Shown here: positions 34,532 to 47,240 of the stretch, piece after piece
Layout: every line of letters begins with the position of its first letter
How positions within the stretch are numbered: position 1 is the first letter of the stretch
The notes under the pieces: model-generated
Databases searched by the model: none
What the model was told of the DNA's origin: nothing
What the model saw: only the letters and a program-made list of their open reading frames with translations
Made by a program: the position numbers and the translations under genes
Assembly: GCF_024586455.1 (NCBI RefSeq)
Contig: NC_065920.1
Location: forward strand, 52,009,109 to 52,073,108
DNA length: 64,000 nt
Source: Bactrocera neohumeralis
Taxonomy: Eukaryota; Arthropoda; Insecta; Diptera; Tephritidae
Reading direction: 5' to 3'

Positions 34532-36110
34532 TTGTTTATAGATTTTTTTTTGGCTTACCTCAATAGTGAGGCGTGTAAATGCCTCTGAGAGCATAAAAGT
34601 CTTTATGAAAATATAAGCCTGAAGTTTTCCAGATCATTGCATACTTTTGGGACTTCGACGTAGCATGTCTACTGATCTAAGCGAGCTAGTGCATGTGCGG
34701 TTGAAAATATTTAAGTCTTGGAACTCTTTATCGGCTTAGAAAACACAAATTATAATTATATAAGAACTGCACCTGTAAAAGGTATTACAGCATTGGGACA
34801 GCCAGAGTTAACGTTTTTTCTTGTTTTGTTGCTTTTTTGATATTTATGAACATACTCGACTCGCATTTAAGTCTATTTACTATTTTTAGTTAGCACAAAT
34901 TTAAATGTACTATACATTCTTTTTTTAAAAATATTAATTGAAATTTTTTGCCTGAAAGTCAGTCAAGAAAATGATTTGTGTTCTCAAAAATACAAAAATT
35001 TCCTTTATCAATAAATTATTTTTCGCTCGCTGCTGTATTTAAATGTAAATAAACGTCACATTGGACATACGCGTCGTATACGTAACATTGCTTCATAGCC
35101 TAGATGTTGTTTGATAATGTCATATTCATTTTAAATAAATAAATTATACAATTATAGTAAATTATTCATAAGCAACTTAAGTAGCGCACGAGCATACATA
35201 TATTTCCCACCGTTTTTTGTTGAATCAATTTTCATTTTTCACGATTACATTTTCAATTTGCCACGCTGCCATACTTAACAAGCGGACATACGCACTTACA
35301 CACGAAGCATAACTGCACTGAATTTATTTCTAATATTTACTTGACATTTCTTGTTGCCCAACTTAAATTCCATTTTAATAATTTAAGCTACTTAAGTGTC
35401 TTTTGGCGCAAATCTGCCACTCGATTTAGCCAAAGGCACCGTCAGCAGCGAGCGGACGCGAAGGTCATTAGTATAGAATATAAACATATATTATGTGTGT
35501 ATTTGTGCTCATGTCTGTGTGTGCATTCGTAATGCGTCAATACACACATTTGCATGCGTTTATGGGAAGGCGGAGTCTAGGAGTGCCATCGCATGTGTTG
35601 AGCATACAAGCTTGCGCCTGGCATTGGCATTTATGCATGTACGAGTACGAAAAGTCCCATGTTGAGTCGCAGCACCAGCAGCAGCTAACGTGCGTATAAG
35701 TGTTGCTGTAAATGCTTCATCGCCAACCGCGTCTAACATTCGGAATTCGAATTTCATTTCACTTATGATGACATTCAAAAATACGACTTTTTTCTCCTGT
35801 CCAATTCCTTGGTGACAAGTGTCGCCCTCGCTGTTGCTGCCGATGGCATGCCATTGCATATGAATATGTTAACAGCCGTCATTGTCAATCATATGCGCAA
35901 GTATGTATGAGAATGTGCGCATTTGTGCTCGTTGTAGTATTTTCGACAATGTGCATTTCTGCTCAGATGTGAAGGTGAATTTCATTGTCATTGTTTTGTG
36001 GGCACAAAGGTTTATCTCTCGCACTGGTTTCATGCAATTTTTAAATTTTTGCATTTGAATTGGCTTAACTTGAAAAGTGATTTCTAAGTTATAACATGAG
36101 TTTTTGCAAA
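34532..36110. other. no gene recognised
   Basis: Contains a dispersed-repeat end at about 34770-34830 (GCACCTGTAAAAGGTATTAC), matching 40245-40300. Overlapping ORFs at 35341-35860 lack family features. Confidence 0.5.
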
Positions 36111-36116
36111 AATTAA

Positions 36117-37480
36117 GTTTCAATTCCATTCCATTTCATATAATAATGTTAACAAATTATTAAAACTAAAGCTTAAGTTAAATTTTTAAACAGATTTTAG
36201 TTTACGCTGTGCTCAAAATTAGTTCATTCATAAACAAATGTTTCATTTCCATTTTGTTCCGCATTGTAATATTATAAGATTTTCTTTAAATATTTTTTTT
36301 TTTAGATATATAAAAACTTTTATTTTCGAAAATTAAGTTCAAATTCAATTAAATTAAGTTCCGATTCCATTTTGTTTCATATAATAATAATAAGAAAGTC
36401 CTAAAGTTAAAGTTTTAAAAGTGTTTAAACAGTTTTTTAGATTACACTGTACACAAAATGAGTTTATTTCTAAATTAGTGTTCCATATCCACTTTGTTCC
36501 TGGCAATAATATTATTAGATTTGTGTTGGAAATAGATTTAATATATTTTAGTTTTTGTAGCTATATATGGGGCTTTTGCGAAAATTAAGTTCCAATTCCA
36601 TTTTGTTTCATATAATAATGTTAATCAGTTTTAATTCAACCGATTATATGTTCTTAAACAATTATTTAGAAGACAATGTAACAAAAATTGTTTTATTTCG
36701 AAATTAGTGTTCCATTTCCACTTTGTTCCAATATTATATATTTTTGTTGAAAAAATGATTCTATTTACCTAAATTTCGCAGCAAAAATAAGCAAAAGAAA
36801 TTATGTTCCAATTCCACTGTGTTTCATATAATAATCACTATATATATATGTAAATATGTACATACATATATACATACATATGTACATATATACATACATA
36901 TACATATAACACTAAATATTTTCCTTCTTTTAAACATTGCTACAGCATTCCTTAGTCGTGTCTAATGACGTTATGATGTTTGTAATTTCAGTCAAGTGTT
37001 TCATTTTCCGTTTTTTTCAATATTTACTCATACGATGTTCTTAGCCAAATTTTTTTTTAAAGTATTAGCAGCACACAATTGTGAGACTCAAACAGGCTGT
37101 TTGATTTTTTAACGGGATGTATAATATCAATAATTTGTTCCATTTTCATTTTGTTTCAATATTTACTCAAGTGGACTAGTGTTCCACTTTCACTTAGTTC
37201 TATGCGTTAAAAAATAAATTTTTAAACGAAACTCAAGAAAATGGTGAGTTTTCTATTTTAAGAGTTCCATTTCCAAAAAGTTCCAGCTCTTAAATATATG
37301 TAAATTCACGAAAATGATTGATAAACAGTTTTATATTTTCTATTTTAAGAGTAACTAATAGTGTTCCATTTCCAAAACGTTCCAGATCTTAAATAAATGT
37401 AAGCTCACGAAAATGATTTATAAACAATTTTGTATCTGATTTAAGTACAATGTTTCATTTCCAAAACGTTCCGGCTTTTA
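36117..37480 (+). repeat. GTTCC-box array, block A
   Basis: The box GTTCCAATTCCATTTTGTTT and variants start at 36117, 36240, 36358, 36480, 36589, 36709 and 36805. Two alternate kinds, one followed by CATATAATAAT and the other preceded by AGT, give a roughly 230-240 bp two-box unit. Further boxes at 37137, 37181, 37264, 37363 and 37452 have the form GTTCCATTTCCAAAACGTTC and are 90-100 bp apart. All are on the plus strand. Confidence 0.85.
36838..36908. repeat. TATA/CATA microsatellite
   Basis: A run of mixed TATATG, TACATA and CATA units just after the last box of the first sub-block. Confidence 0.9.
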
Positions 37481-37649
37481 AGCAAATGTGAAAATACGAT
37501 TTTGGAAAACAAAGAAATTATACTTAGTCCAAAGTTTTATTATTTTATTTACATAATTTAAGCAACTGATTTTTTATATATATTTTATTAATTTAGCAAC
37601 TTTTGGAATATCGTGTTTTCCAATAGGAATGCTATGATTTCTAAGTGTT

Positions 37650-38410
37650 GTTTTGGTAAGTGTTGCTGAAGACCGCAATTTGTCGATTCCAACATGTTCT
37701 CAAGAATTATAACTGTCTCAAATCAAAACCTGTCGGATTTTGAGAAAGGATTCGGGCTTGCATCCATATAAAACTGTTCTCACTCAAAAACTAAATCCAC
37801 TGGAGCAATGGAAATTTCGTGAATGTGCTGATTTTGCCGATGGGGCTGACTTTCATTTCAGTAGTGCGCTAATTAAACAAGATTGTCAATTTTGGTCCGC
37901 AGAAAATCCAAAAATTATTCATGAACAACCATTGAATTCACCTAAATTGACAGTTTGCTGTGGTTTGTGGTCTGGAATCAGCGGTCCGCATTTTTTTCGA
38001 AATGAAGTTGGTGACACTGTTACTGTTAGATCGATGAAAGCCAACTTTCTATGGCCGCAATTGGAAGAACAACATCTGGTTCCAACAAGACGAGCCCACA
38101 TGGCACACAGCACGTGTAAAAACCGATTTTTTGCGAGAAAAGTTTGGAGATTTGATTATTTAAAGAAATTGTGGCATTGAATGGTCATTAGCCTACTACT
38201 TGTTGGGTTATTTGAAGTCAATAAACTAGACTTTAGCAATAAACTAGACTCCCCTAAAGCTTTAGAAATCAATATTGAACGTGCTTTTCATGACAGACTA
38301 CTTAATGTAGTGGAAAAAGTACTCGAAAATTGTGTTCGCCGAATTCGTCCCTGCAAAAGAAGTCGTGCATGCTATTTGAGTAATGTTATGGCTGTCTTTT
38401 ATTTATAGCT
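37650..38410 (+). pseudogene. Tc1/mariner-superfamily transposase, decayed
   Basis: A decayed transposase of an insect family with SDEAHF and WFQQDG motifs. The DNA-binding end reads EDRNLSIPTCSQEL then ILRKDSGLHPYKTVLTQKLN (37660-37805). The catalytic part (to 38180) holds FADGADFHFSSALIKQDCQF and LTVCCGLWSGISGPHFF. WFQQDEPTWHTARVKTDFLR follows in another frame near 38076. The first and second aspartates are kept. The third (normally PLDYFLWGYLK) reads SLAYYLLGYLK near 38187, so it is lost. The C-terminal tail is in the frame of 38181-38408. No terminal repeats were identified. It interrupts the GTTCC-box region. Confidence 0.8.
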
Positions 38411-39085
38411 TATATTGGTATTTTGTATGCTTAAGTTTCAGCTACAAAATTTGCTCATCTGCAGTCTACTATCAAGGGTATTAATAAATTGCTTTTAGCA
38501 CCACTTTCAATTAATTGCTTTAAATCAATTATCAATTACAAAGATTCCCTTATAATCTGTTTCCGTTTCCTACAATTAACACACCGTTGCGCTGCTTTTG
38601 TATCAATGCTTTTCACTACATTTATCTTCAAGCTGCCATTTATTGAAATTGATACATACATACATACATACATTCATATGTATACACCCGTCAACCCGTT
38701 CAACTGCGTCCCTTTAAATGCCTTGAGGGTGCGATAAAGTGCCATAAATTTTACAAGTTCCCCTCACAGCTAACCGGATATGCATAAGCACATGTACACA
38801 CATACATACACATGTATATGTGTATGATATTTGTATACAGAAGTGTGCAAATGTTTTGCTGCAGCTGTCGTTAGCGCTGTCTGCCTTCAATAACTTTTAA
38901 CTTAATTTTCCCCCAATGAATTGAAATTCATTGGCTTTCACAGATTTTCTCAGAAATAGCGCAAGCATATCAATGAACTAAAGTGTTTACATATTATGTA
39001 AATATGTACACTTATGTGTGGCGTAACATTTTGAATGCTTGTATGTATGTGAAACGGGTTGCGTTGTTGCTTCATTGTTTGTTTT
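38411..39085. other. no gene recognised
   Basis: AT-rich with a CATA microsatellite at about 38652-38672. No element is recognised. Confidence 0.5.
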
Positions 39086-40330
39086 TTATAACCTGAAGAG
39101 GGTGGAAGCATCCGAGACCCTATAACTCTAACCGTCTGCCTACCTATATATACCAGAATTTGCTTATTGGACATGATATCTTGACTAAAATATATACGAG
39201 GGCTGCTATATATATTTTGGCCTAGGGCAACACTAAGTGTTGCCAGGTGCAATCTGACATTTCCATTGGAAAGTTTGACATTTTTTAGCATAACATCACT
39301 CAGAACGTTTTGTCATTTAATCGTGAATTGTTTTATTTACAGGGAATTAAAAAATTCATGTCGGCCAAAAAATGGAATTAACTCGTGAACATTTTCGTGC
39401 GATCATTTTTCACAACTTTCGATGAACTAAAAGCTTTGTATGGCTATGAAGCACCATCCTATAGCACTGTGAAAAACTGGTACAACGAATTCAATCGTGG
39501 CCGACGCTCGCTCAAAGACGAATTCCGTGAAGGTCGTCCAAAAACAGCCGTTGTGCCAGAGAACATCGATGCCGTACGTGAACTGATAAGACGTCGTCTA
39601 TGTAACATATACAGAATTTGCTTATTCGATTGGATATCTGCACTAAATTATATATTATATGACAATCGCTCAAAAAAAGGCTCGTGTGGATTTGTAAAGA
39701 AATGTAAAAATATACGATCGCGGTGAAAAAATTGTTAAGATCGTCACAGGTGACGAATCATGGATCTATGCGTATAAGCCCGAAACAAAACAGCAATCGA
39801 CAAAAAAAAAATAAATAAAGAAATAAAGAAAAACATTTTCGTTGATAAAGGCCTATTTACATTATTAGGAGAAATATATTTTTATTATTGACAATATTGT
39901 TCTAGGCAATGAAACATGCAAAAATTGTTAAGATTGGTCCACTATAGCATATAGCTACCATAGAAATAGATCGTTGAAAGACAAGTCTTTGTATAGAGAC
40001 CTTGTTTGTTTGTTAAGAGCGGACCACTCCATCATATAGCTGCCATACAAACTGATCGATCAGAATCAAGCTCTTCTATGGAAACCTTATTTATTTGAGA
40101 AGAAATCTTCACGAATTTTGACAGGAATTATTATTTCAGGCGGCGGTATAGCTTCGGAAGAACTGGTACAGATTGGACCACTATGAGCGTTCAAAATCGA
40201 GATACAGATCTTTTCATACCCTTATACTTATGTTATAAGAAAAGCACCTGTGAGTGGTGTTATAGATTTGGTGCAGCCGAAATCAACATGTTTTTATTGC
40301 TTTTACAGAAAAATTTATAGTTTTTTATTT
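39086..40330 (-). repeat. dispersed repeat related to the 154-bp array, host of a mariner
   Basis: TATAACCTGAAGAGGGTG and CCGAGACCCTATAACTCT mark the left end at about 39089-39130. The inverse of the 154-bp array motif occurs at about 39949 (CATATAGCTACCATAGAAAT) and 40033 (CATATAGCTGCCATACAAAC). The right end at about 40245-40300 (GCACCTGTGAGTGGTGTTAT, GGTGCAGCCGAAATCAAC) matches 34770-34830. A mariner lies inside. Confidence 0.6.
39196..39870 (+). mobile_element. mariner element, heavily deleted (copy 2)
   Basis: Same family as the element at 196. It begins right after a TA at 39194-39195 with CGAGGGCTGCTATATATATT. The transposase start is at 39372. A 29-bp deletion near 39420, with CGA at both edges, shifts the frame; the ORF at 39385-39726 carries DELKALYGYEAPSYSTVKNW and DEFREGRPKTAVVPENIDAV. 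After RRL a 50-60 bp stretch of foreign sequence appears, then the reading resumes at DNRSKKGSCGF (frame-shifted from TIAQKKARVDW). TGDESWIYAYKPETKQQST is followed by an A-rich junction and only the last bases of the element. The right terminal repeat is missing or altered. Confidence 0.85.
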
Positions 40331-41870
40331 TGGTAAGCCAGAAAGCGCTCAGGCGCTCGCCATTCGATATGTGAAGCATTTGTCAAGTGGCTGCTGGTGC
40401 AAAAGGTTTGCTCATATGTATGTGAAAATTGATTGCTTTAGTTTTGAGTGTGAACAGTTAAAAGCAGAGGCAAGTGTGGCGCCCAATAATGTATGTGTGT
40501 ATATATGTTTATATATGTATGTATATGTGTTTGCACCAACATAGTTTCTCAATATAGCAGAGGTCAATTGTTAGGCTGACTTGAGCTCGTTTGCAGTATT
40601 AAAAAGAACGCATACACATGTAAATATGTATCTCAGCCTGTTTGTATGGCCTACTTTCAAAATTTCCACTCATAAATCTTATGAAATGAAAATCAAACTG
40701 ATTGAATTGTATGTATATCCCACAGCCGTTGAACCTTTCTACACAAACACAAACATTTCTTGATGAACGTCGGCACATAAATACCTAAAATACCCCACTG
40801 CCTCAAACACACATACACACATATATATACATATATGTGAGTATTATGCCAGTAAGGAAGTGAAATTGCAAGCAGCAGTGTAAAGCTGCCAAATCTTTGT
40901 TAGATGTGCTATTTTCCTATACAAACTCAAACATACATGCATACACTACTACAAACACTGGAACTTTTGTGTACACAATGAGGCAGGCAAAAGGTAAATT
41001 GATGACTACGCTGATTGATTTTCGCTACTAATGGTAGCTCAACGGTGGGTGGCTGGCTGCTAACATACATACATCAACACACACACACAAATATATATGC
41101 GTGTGTTTGTGTGCTTATTTCGTGCGCTGGACCAGTAACTTTATTGGTTGCCCGCTGCTGATTACTTTGCTTGAGTAGTTGGCAACGCTGCTGAATCATT
41201 GCTTCGACACTGTGGCGCCGCTTGTGTGCATAGTGGCTGCTATGCTTCACACTTGCTCAAGCCAAGTTATTTGGCGAAATGGAAAATTTGTTGCTTTTAT
41301 TGTTGTTGCCTGTTTCAGTATGTCGGGGTAATCATTTTGGTATCAAGGGCATTCGGTTTGTGGTGTTTTGCTGGAAATATTGATATATTGTTTATATAAT
41401 ATATATGTACATATATGTATATGATTTAGGCGACAGCGAAGTGTTGGTATTTATTTCCCGAAAATTGCTATAACGGTATATTGGTATGTATAGACTTGAG
41501 CGCTGCTTAGAGTAATTTTTTTCCTCAAATAAAGTATCTAGCACAGTAATAGTAGAGTAAATGAATTCAGATTTGTCAAATATTTCAATTTCCATTATTT
41601 ATCATGTACAAGGAAAACTTTTATAACTGCAAGCAGTAATATTGCACAATATCTTACATTCGATTGGAAATCTGAAACCTTATTAAGATGGTATTGGTAA
41701 ATGATTCACTTTCTCGGCTCAACTCGCGCCAATAAGATTTATATGGTATACTACTACGATGCAGTCTGTGGTGTTTCAATACCATACTGTATCAAAGTAA
41801 ATATTAACATAGTTGGCAATCATGAATTACATAAATGTTAGTTAAAAAATAAAATAAGTAAAAATAAAAT
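40331..41870. other. no gene; microsatellites
   Basis: CA/TG and TATA microsatellites (about 40495-40530, 40810-40835, 41080-41115, 41398-41425). ORFs at 40581-41399 have no family features. Confidence 0.55.
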
Positions 41871-41877
41871 AGATCCT

Positions 41878-43010
41878 GTTTCAATTCCAAAACGTTCCGT
41901 CTCTGATTTGTTTTATTTCGATCTTAAAAACCATTACCTCCTTCGTTACACTACAATATGTTTTAGATTGTATTTAAAATATTTAAAAAACATTCTGTGT
42001 CGTTCCAATTCCAAATCGTTCCTTTTCTGCTTTCGTTTTGTTTCTAATTATGATTAAGATTGCAAATAAAATAAGTAAAAATAAAATACTTTTGTTCTTA
42101 TTCCAAAACGTTTCGTCTCTGATTTGTTTTATTTCGATTTAAGGAACAATTACCTCCTTCGTTATGCTTCAATATGTTTTAGATAGTATTTAAAATATTT
42201 AAAAAACATTCTGTGGCGTTCCAATTCCAAATCGTTCCTTTTCTGCTTTCGTTTTGTTTCTAATTATGATTAAGATATTGCAAATAAAATAAGTAAAAAA
42301 AAATATTTTTGTTCCTATTCCAAAACGTTCCGTCTCTGATTTGCTTTATTTCGATCTAAAGCACAATTACCTCCTTCGTTGCACTTCAATATGTTTTAGA
42401 TAGTATTTAAAATATTAAAAAAACATTCTGTGGCGTTCCAATTCCAAATCGTTCCTTTCCTGCTTTCGTTTTGTTTCTAATTATGATTAAGATTGGAAAT
42501 AAAATAAGTAAAAATAAAATATTTTTGATCCAATTATAAAACTTTCCGTATCTGATTTAGTTTTATTTCGATCTATAGAACGAGTACATCCTCCCATTCA
42601 CTTCCCGTTTTAAATAATAATTAAAATATTTATTACTAAGAAACTCACTGTGGCTTTTCAATTCCACTCTGTATCACTAATGATTTATTTTCATTAGCTA
42701 GATTTAATTATGGCTTAAAAGCATGATCAAAGATGAGTTGTGTGAAAAGTTTAAGAATTATAATTATTTTTGTTTCAATTCTATAACGTTTCACAATTTT
42801 TTTAAATTGTTTTATTTTCATTAGTTAGCAATTTTATAAAATTATCAACAGCAGATATGTGTGAAACATTAAAACTATAATTAATTATGTTCCAATTCCA
42901 TTTTGTTTAGTCCTCCTTTTTGTAGTTAGTCCTCTTTGAGGCTAAATAACACTATCAAAAGTACTATGAAAAGTAAGAATTATTCATATTCCAATTCCAT
43001 ATTGTTTCTG
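41878..43010 (+). repeat. GTTCC-box array, block B, with 216-bp higher-order unit
   Basis: One box type (TTCCAAAACGTTCCGTCTCT) starts at 41878, 42094, 42311 and 42527. The other (GTTCCAATTCCAAATCGTTC) starts at 42002, 42218 and 42434. Spacing within each type is 216-217 bp. Boxes then continue at 42655, 42772, 42889 and 42988 about 117 bp apart with unrelated spacers. All are on the plus strand. Confidence 0.9.
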
Positions 43011-43441
43011 CAATTTTCTTTTTCATTTATAGCTTTATATTCGAGAAGAAATTAGTAAGAAATTTTAGTTTTAAAACTTAAAAATAAAATGGTTTTTGAG
43101 TTTTTAAACTTCATAAGTCTACACTCATCTATTTATCGTTTCAAACATATTTTAAAATTCATATCGTTCCTATTGAAATTTTACTATGGCGGAGCATATC
43201 AGCAAATATTAGCAAATATATAAATTGTTTGAAATATTAATTTTGGTACAAGAGTTAAGCCTGAATGGAATTTAAAATATTAATATACTCGTACCTATAT
43301 TTTTGTAACTATTTGCTATCAAATTCGTTTCATTTATAACTTTATTTGTAATAATTGTTTTGCTCTGTTTTCTTTCACATTTTACCTATGTACATATGTA
43401 TGTAAATATTGATTTTTTGTTATAATAATCATGTTTAACTA

Positions 43442-44065
43442 GTTCATTCCAATTCCAAATCATTCAAAATTTTGCCTGCTAACGGTTTTTTGCTATGAAA
43501 AGCATTTCAGTTTAAAAAAAGTGTTCAGAAGTTTTGTTCCGATTCCATTTCGTTCCGCGCTCTATTTCCAAATAGCTTCTTTCACATAATGCTTATTTAC
43601 GTTTTATGTCACAAAAGTGTTCTTGCCAAACAGTCCTGATAAAAATATTTTGTTCCGATCACATTTCGGAATTTAATTTAATTTAATTTATATTTTTACG
43701 GTTATTCGATATGAGAAGCATTTCGGCTAAAAAATAGCGTAGAAAGTTTTGTTCCGATTCCATTTCGTTCCGCGCTCTTTTTCCACATAGTTTTTGTATT
43801 GCCTAGTTATTTTTTCTGACGAAAAACATTTTTGCTAAAAAATTGTGGTTAAAATATTTTGTTCCGATCCCATTTCGTTCCATATTATATTTAATTGAAT
43901 TTAATTTAATTTATATTTTTACGGTTATTCGATATGAGAAGCAGTTAGGCTAAAAAATAGCGTAGAAAGTTTTGTAAATAGCGTAGAAAGTTTTGTTCCG
44001 ATTCCATTTCGTTCCGAATTGTAGCGTAGAAAGTTTTGTTCCGATTCCATTTCGTTCCGAATTAT
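43442..44065 (+). repeat. GTTCC-box array, block C
   Basis: Boxes GTTCCGATTCCATTTCGTTC at 43536, 43751, 43995 and 44038, with variants at 43442, 43652 and 43861. Spacers share TTATTCGATATGAGAAGC and AAATAGCGTAGAAAGTTT. The last two boxes are only 43 bp apart, in a short recent duplication. Confidence 0.9.
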
Positions 44066-44069
44066 ATTT

Positions 44070-46005
44070 TTAAACAGAATTTGCAGAAATATCGTAATTA
44101 CGAATTTCATCTAATCCTCACCAATCCAAGCCGTTTGCAATTTTAATAGCAAAGCAATAGTCAAACGGTCTTTTGCTTTGATTTTTTTCATTTGCCGGAT
44201 TATTTGGCGTGTTCTGTTCGGCGCTTTTACAAATATGCATATATTCATAGATATTAGTACACAGCTATAAGCGGTATTTGCTTTACTAATTTGTTGTCGA
44301 CTAGTACGTATACATACGTATACATACACAGATATGTATGTATGTATATCTGAGCAGAAAAGTAGGACTGTTTAGAAGACATACAGACATGCAGCTGCTT
44401 ATAGACATACATATGTACGTATATATTTTTTTTTCTGTGTTCTTGGAAGCTCGACAAGGCCATTGGGCCATTCCTGTGGCTTGCCTTGGCAATTACACAG
44501 ACTAGAAGGCGCTAAATGTGCTGCTGGATATATTTATGTATAAAATTACACAAACAAAGGCGCTTTTATATGTCTGTTCGTAACTATGTACATTTGTGTC
44601 AAAGTTCAATTGATTTTTTTTTTACATTTTCCTTCCCACTACCCTTCGCAGCAAGGATTTAAAAGCAAAATTGAAGATTTATAGCTGTCAGTGCCAACAA
44701 ATACACAGGCTAGCCAAATCACGTGACCTTCAGCAATGCTGGCATATACTTATATATAATATAGGTATTTATTTTTACTTTAGTAATATATTTCTCACAT
44801 TTACACATAACGTATTCTAAGGGCTTATATAATTTTTTCTCTCTTCTTTCAAACATCTTTCGCCAGCAAAAGAAAACAAAAATAATAAAAAACGATTTTT
44901 TATATCTATAATTGATGAGCGAGTCTACGCTGTCTAATGTTGAGCCTAATTTGTGCTGACATATCTAAAATAAAATTCTGGCAGCAATTGTAAATGACAG
45001 CCGTAGACAGATTAGTAGACACACCACCACACATAAACGTTTCAAAGATTGCAACTCGAGCGCTGATAATGCCACAAACACTCGCTCGAAAGCAAATGAT
45101 GGAGAGATAGAGAGGATAGAGAGTGTGAGAAGATGAAATAGAAAAGCTGCGCAAAAAAACGGTATAAGTAATCCCGTTATTAGCAGCATAGTAGATTGCA
45201 TCCCACTAGTACGTGTTAATTTGTGAATATTTGCTGAGCAGCTCTTCCCACGCAGCGAAGGCACTAAGGTGATGGCAAATGCCAAGGCAAGCAGCTTAAA
45301 ATCGATTAGCATCAATTTCCTGTCACTGACAGTGTGTGTATGTGAGTATGTGCGCTTTAGCAGTCACCTGCAGCCTGTGGTGGTGGTAGCGAATGGGCCT
45401 TTTGTCTTAGCTTGCCTCCAGCTAGTGGTTGTCCGGCATTTACATACACATATGCACAAATATATAAACGTGCACACATATGTACATATAAGTGTGTGTC
45501 TGTTTCGCCGGATCAATTGACCACTTTACCTTCAAAACACTCACACACACATACAGACATATGTGCATACGTCGAGCATATGCATAAGTACGCTTGCAAA
45601 TATGAGTTTATGCCGCTTGTTGTTGTTGTATATTGAGCTTCATATGCTTTTAGTGATGCTTCACACGTGAGCATATGCATTGTTCATAGTGTGTGTGTGT
45701 GTGGCACCATGCGGGAGTACATTAAATCGTTGCAATTAATTGTGGGCGTCGCTGGCGAGTTTGTAAAATGGCTTGTGTGGTTTTAATTAAATTTAAGCCG
45801 CTTTTGTATGAAGCTTACTTAAGTACAAACACGACAGTGATGGCATACACAGATATGAGTATGTGTGGCTGTATGCTAATAGTTTGTTGAGTGCAAACGG
45901 CAGGTGGATATGGTAAAGCGTCAGAAGCGCATCGATATCAGTTAGCTGCCTATTAAAGCAGGCATGAGATACAATTCTGTTGTGTATTTTTGATTAAGTC
46001 GAATA
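44070..46005. other. no gene; microsatellites
   Basis: ORFs of 60-116 codons on both strands (44111-45636) overlap CATA and CA tracts and show no family features. Nothing is recognised. Confidence 0.55.
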
Positions 46006-46009
46006 TTTT

Positions 46010-47240
46010 GTTTCGTTTTCCAAACGTTCCTCACAGTCTGCCTATTAATAATTGTAATGGCATAAAAAATATTTTTTACTAATAAAAATTAAGTAAAAAA
46101 AACACAAAAACATTTTGTTCCATTTCCATTTCGTTCCTCACTATATTTAATTGAAAAAAATGCTCCACCCAAATTTGTGTACACATAAAACTAATTTTTG
46201 CCACCAAAAAATGAAGTAAATTTGTTGTTCCATTTCCATTTCGTTCCTCTTTGTATATTATAATATTAAAATAAAAAAAATTGTCTAGAGAAAATATAAA
46301 TAATATTCAATAAAATTTTGCTAGATAAAACTAAACAATCAAATAGTTTTTTCCATTTCGTTCCTCACTATACATATAGTATGTATGTATGTATGTATAT
46401 AAACAAAAAATCAAGTATAGGCAATTGTTGATTGCATTAAAATTTCTTCAATTATGTTTTGGACCAACATTCGCTGCATCCAACTCAATAAATTCCAACA
46501 AAGTGTTTAATTTCATGGCTTTTTTTATTAATTCCTTAGGCTTAGGAAAAATTTGTTTCAATTTCTATTCGTACCACATTGTAGTTAATATTTTTAAATT
46601 TTCATTTCGTTCCCCAAAATTGTTGAAACTGAGTAAATGTTTCTTAAACAAAAGGTGTTTTACATATGCATACCTATGCAGATTAAAAAAAAATTGTATG
46701 AAAATGTTTCGATTCCATTTCGTTCCATGACTTTAAAACCCACACATTTTAAGGCGATTCCACATCGTTCCGCAAATTTTTGCTAACATTCTTCACAAAA
46801 GTTTTTGTTAAGTTTAGAGAGTCTAAGAAATTTTTTGTTTCAATTTTATATTATTTCTTACGCAATATTTTTTTAAATTCATAATGCACTTACCACAAAA
46901 TTTGAATTGAATTTTAATAAATATACATTTTGCTTATAGGAAAAATAGTTTTTATATACAAATGTACATATGTAAACAAAAAAATTATAAAAAACTGTTT
47001 CGATTCCACTTCATTTCTTTACGTTTGCTAACGTCGTTCCTCTCAAAGATTTTGGAACTGTATTTTAAATTTAGTTGCAGATTGTTAAACAAATTTACTT
47101 CACATAAACAAAAAACTAGAAAAAACTGTTTCGATTCCACTTCGTTCCTTTACAAAAAATGTGTTTAACATTTTAAGGCGTATTTTTTACGTTAATAACT
47201 TTAACCTAAAAATAATGTTTCGATTCCAATTCGTTCCTTA
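46010..47240 (+). repeat. GTTCC-box array, block D
   Basis: Boxes start at 46010, 46117, 46227, 46346, 46555, 46706, 46755, 46997, 47128 and 47217. They read GTTCCATTTCCATTTCGTTC in the left part and GTTTCGATTCCACTTCGTTC in the right part. A TATG microsatellite lies at 46380-46400. Spacers differ from blocks A-C. Confidence 0.85.

Noticed and set aside
44906..45315. Minus-strand ORFs resembling a small membrane protein
   Set aside because: Two overlapping frames, no motif, and the AT/CA-rich setting makes chance hydrophobic ORFs likely.
36117..47240. CRISPR-like array of a short repeat with variable spacers
   Set aside because: The setting is an insect intron. The box is degenerate, spacing varies from 43 to 240 bp, spacers within a block resemble each other, and there are no cas genes.
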